Positions 5,940 to 6,554 of a DNA stretch of 6,554 nt are shown piece by piece. Origin of the DNA: Candidatus Stahliibacteriota bacterium (GTDB lineage Bacteria > Hydrothermota > Tepidihabitantia > SM23-42); assembly GCA_030670605.1 (NCBI GenBank), contig DAOVBK010000094.1, forward strand, positions 1-6,554, written 5' to 3'. The notes below the pieces were generated by a model, which saw only the letters and a list, made by a program, of their open reading frames with translations, was not told the origin of the DNA and did not search any database. Numbering within the stretch: the stretch's first letter is position 1; each line of letters starts with the position of its first letter. The translations under genes were made by a program, and so were the position numbers.

Positions 5940-6002
5940 CTTTTGATTTCTTGCTTCTCACTTCTTACTTCCTACTTCTCACTTCTAACTTCTCACTTTT
6001 CA
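5940..6002 (-). repeat. Pyrimidine-rich heptamer array (9 units), inverted relative to the first
   Basis: Nine consecutive 7-bp units with consensus CTTCTCA on the plus strand, i.e. TGAGAAG on the minus strand. Units differ at one to three positions (CTTCTTA, CTTCCTA, CTTCTAA, CTTTTCA) but length is never broken. It is the reverse-complement type of the array at 5790-5901, separated by 38 bp that hold no gene. Exact 13-bp inverted copies (TCAAAAGGCAAAA at 5812-5824, complement at 5934-5946) tie the two arrays together. The array ends 10 bp before the Shine-Dalgarno of the next gene. Confidence 0.85.
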
Positions 6003-6012
6003 CCTATGCAAG

Positions 6013-6020
6013 AAAGGAGG
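6013..6020 (+). promoter_or_regulatory. Strong Shine-Dalgarno of the EIIA gene
   Basis: AAAGGAGG lies 4 nt before the ATG at 6025. It is the only near-perfect ribosome binding site in the window and fixes the start. It contrasts with the SD-less first genes of both divergent operons. Confidence 0.85.
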
Positions 6021-6024
6021 CTCA

Positions 6025-6492
6025 ATGAATCTTGCAAGTTTGCTGTCAAAGGAGAGAATAAACCTTGCACTAAAACCAAATAAGAAGAACAAGGTGATTG
6101 AAGACCTGGTTTATTCAGTAAAAAAAGGTTCTGACGCAGAACTTATCGTGTCGACACTGTTGAAAAGAGAGGAACTGGGTTCGACCGGTATCGGCAAAGG
6201 CATTGCCATACCACACTGTAGGTCGCTCGCAGTCAACAAATTGGAGATCGCTATCGGACGCACAACAAAACCGATAAAATTCAATGCCATTGATAAGAAA
6301 CCAGTTTCCCTCATCTTCCTCATTATTGCACCACCTCAGGATCCAGGCAATCAGTATCTCATAACCTTAGGAAAGATAGTGCAGATCGCGAAAGAATTAA
6401 CAAAGAAAGACCTGCTGCAAACACCTGAGACACCAGACGAGTTCATCAGTCTAATAAATCAGATCGAAAAAGATTTGAAAAAGAGGAAATAA
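6025..6492 (+). CDS. PTS EIIA domain protein, fructose/nitrogen (PtsN-like) family
   Basis: A 155-residue single-domain protein of the EIIA-Fru/Ntr (PTS_EIIA_2) family, the usual length for a stand-alone member. The phosphorylation site is H64 in STGIGKGIAIPHCR (53-66). Flanking hallmarks are LLKREELGSTGIG, the strand VSLIFLIIAPPQDPG (94-108) and YLITLGKIVQIAKEL (111-125). Family members accept phosphate from HPr. They either pass it to a sugar permease or, as in PtsN, act as regulators. No EIIB, EIIC or HPr gene is visible here, so sugar transport versus regulation cannot be decided, and a regulatory role is my inference. It is separated from argS by the heptamer arrays and carries its own strong ribosome binding site. 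No clear promoter was found in the spacer. Confidence 0.92.
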   Translation: MNLASLLSKERINLALKPNKKNKVIEDLVYSVKKGSDAELIVSTLLKREELGSTGIGKGIAIPHCRSLAVNKLEIAIGRTTKPIKFNAIDKKPVSLIFLIIAPPQDPGNQYLITLGKIVQIAKELTKKDLLQTPETPDEFISLINQIEKDLKKRK

Positions 6493-6493
6493 C

Positions 6494-6554
6494 ATGACCC
6501 AAGATGTTACCACCATGCATCTTAAATTACTCTTCGATCTAGACACACTGCTGA
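6494..6554 (+). CDS. Start of an unidentified gene, cut by the right window edge
   Basis: An ATG at 6494 lies 1 bp after the EIIA stop codon, with AGAGGA 6 nt upstream as a plausible Shine-Dalgarno. The frame stays open for 20 codons to the edge (MTQDVTTMHLKLLFDLDTLL). Tight spacing suggests the same operon as the EIIA gene. Too little is visible to name a family. Confidence 0.6.
   Translation, partial: MTQDVTTMHLKLLFDLDTLL

Noticed and set aside
5790..6002. The repeats between argS and the EIIA gene as a CRISPR array.
   Set aside because: Units are 7 bp, contiguous and degenerate, with no spacers, and the two blocks are inverted relative to each other.

Overview
The window reads as chromosomal DNA from a diderm (outer-membrane) bacterium of moderate GC. 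It encodes a lipoprotein, a probable outer-membrane barrel protein and a PTS-like IIA protein alongside core genes. Gene style and the palindromic and heptamer intergenic repeats suggest an uncultivated candidate phylum near the FCB/WOR-3 (Stahlbacteria) assemblage. That placement is an impression from memory, not a measured result. No tRNA, rRNA, CRISPR array or transposase gene was seen.

Left part, minus strand (1-2310): a tightly packed envelope operon transcribed leftwards. It runs from a lipoprotein with two DNRLRE-like beta-sandwich halves (1237-2310), through a probable outer-membrane beta-strand protein starting 2 bp after it (317-1234), to an NtrC-type response regulator cut by the window edge (1-301).

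Divergent intergenic region (2311-2480): two good sigma-70 promoters face away from each other. Each has its -10 box only 5-6 bp from the start codon, so both transcripts are predicted to be nearly or fully leaderless. Between them lie a perfect 28-bp palindrome and degraded half-copies of it. A perfect 12-bp palindrome overlaps the glmU promoter.

Middle part, plus strand (2481-5781): a four-gene overlapping operon. It holds a naturally short GlmU (uridyltransferase half only), a membrane-anchored stand-alone LytR_C protein, the ribosome silencing factor RsfS, and arginyl-tRNA synthetase. All junctions overlap (4, 20 and 20 bp), which implies translational coupling of cell-wall precursor synthesis with translation functions. 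The ArgRS has lost the HIGH signature (SIVN instead) but is otherwise well formed.

Right part (5782-6554): a 243-bp spacer is almost entirely two heptamer arrays in opposite orientation, purine-rich then pyrimidine-rich. It is followed by a strong Shine-Dalgarno, a stand-alone PTS EIIA (fructose/nitrogen type) gene, and the first 20 codons of another gene. The points most worth checking are the truncated GlmU, the HIGH-less ArgRS, the paired leaderless promoters around the palindrome, and the inverted heptamer arrays.
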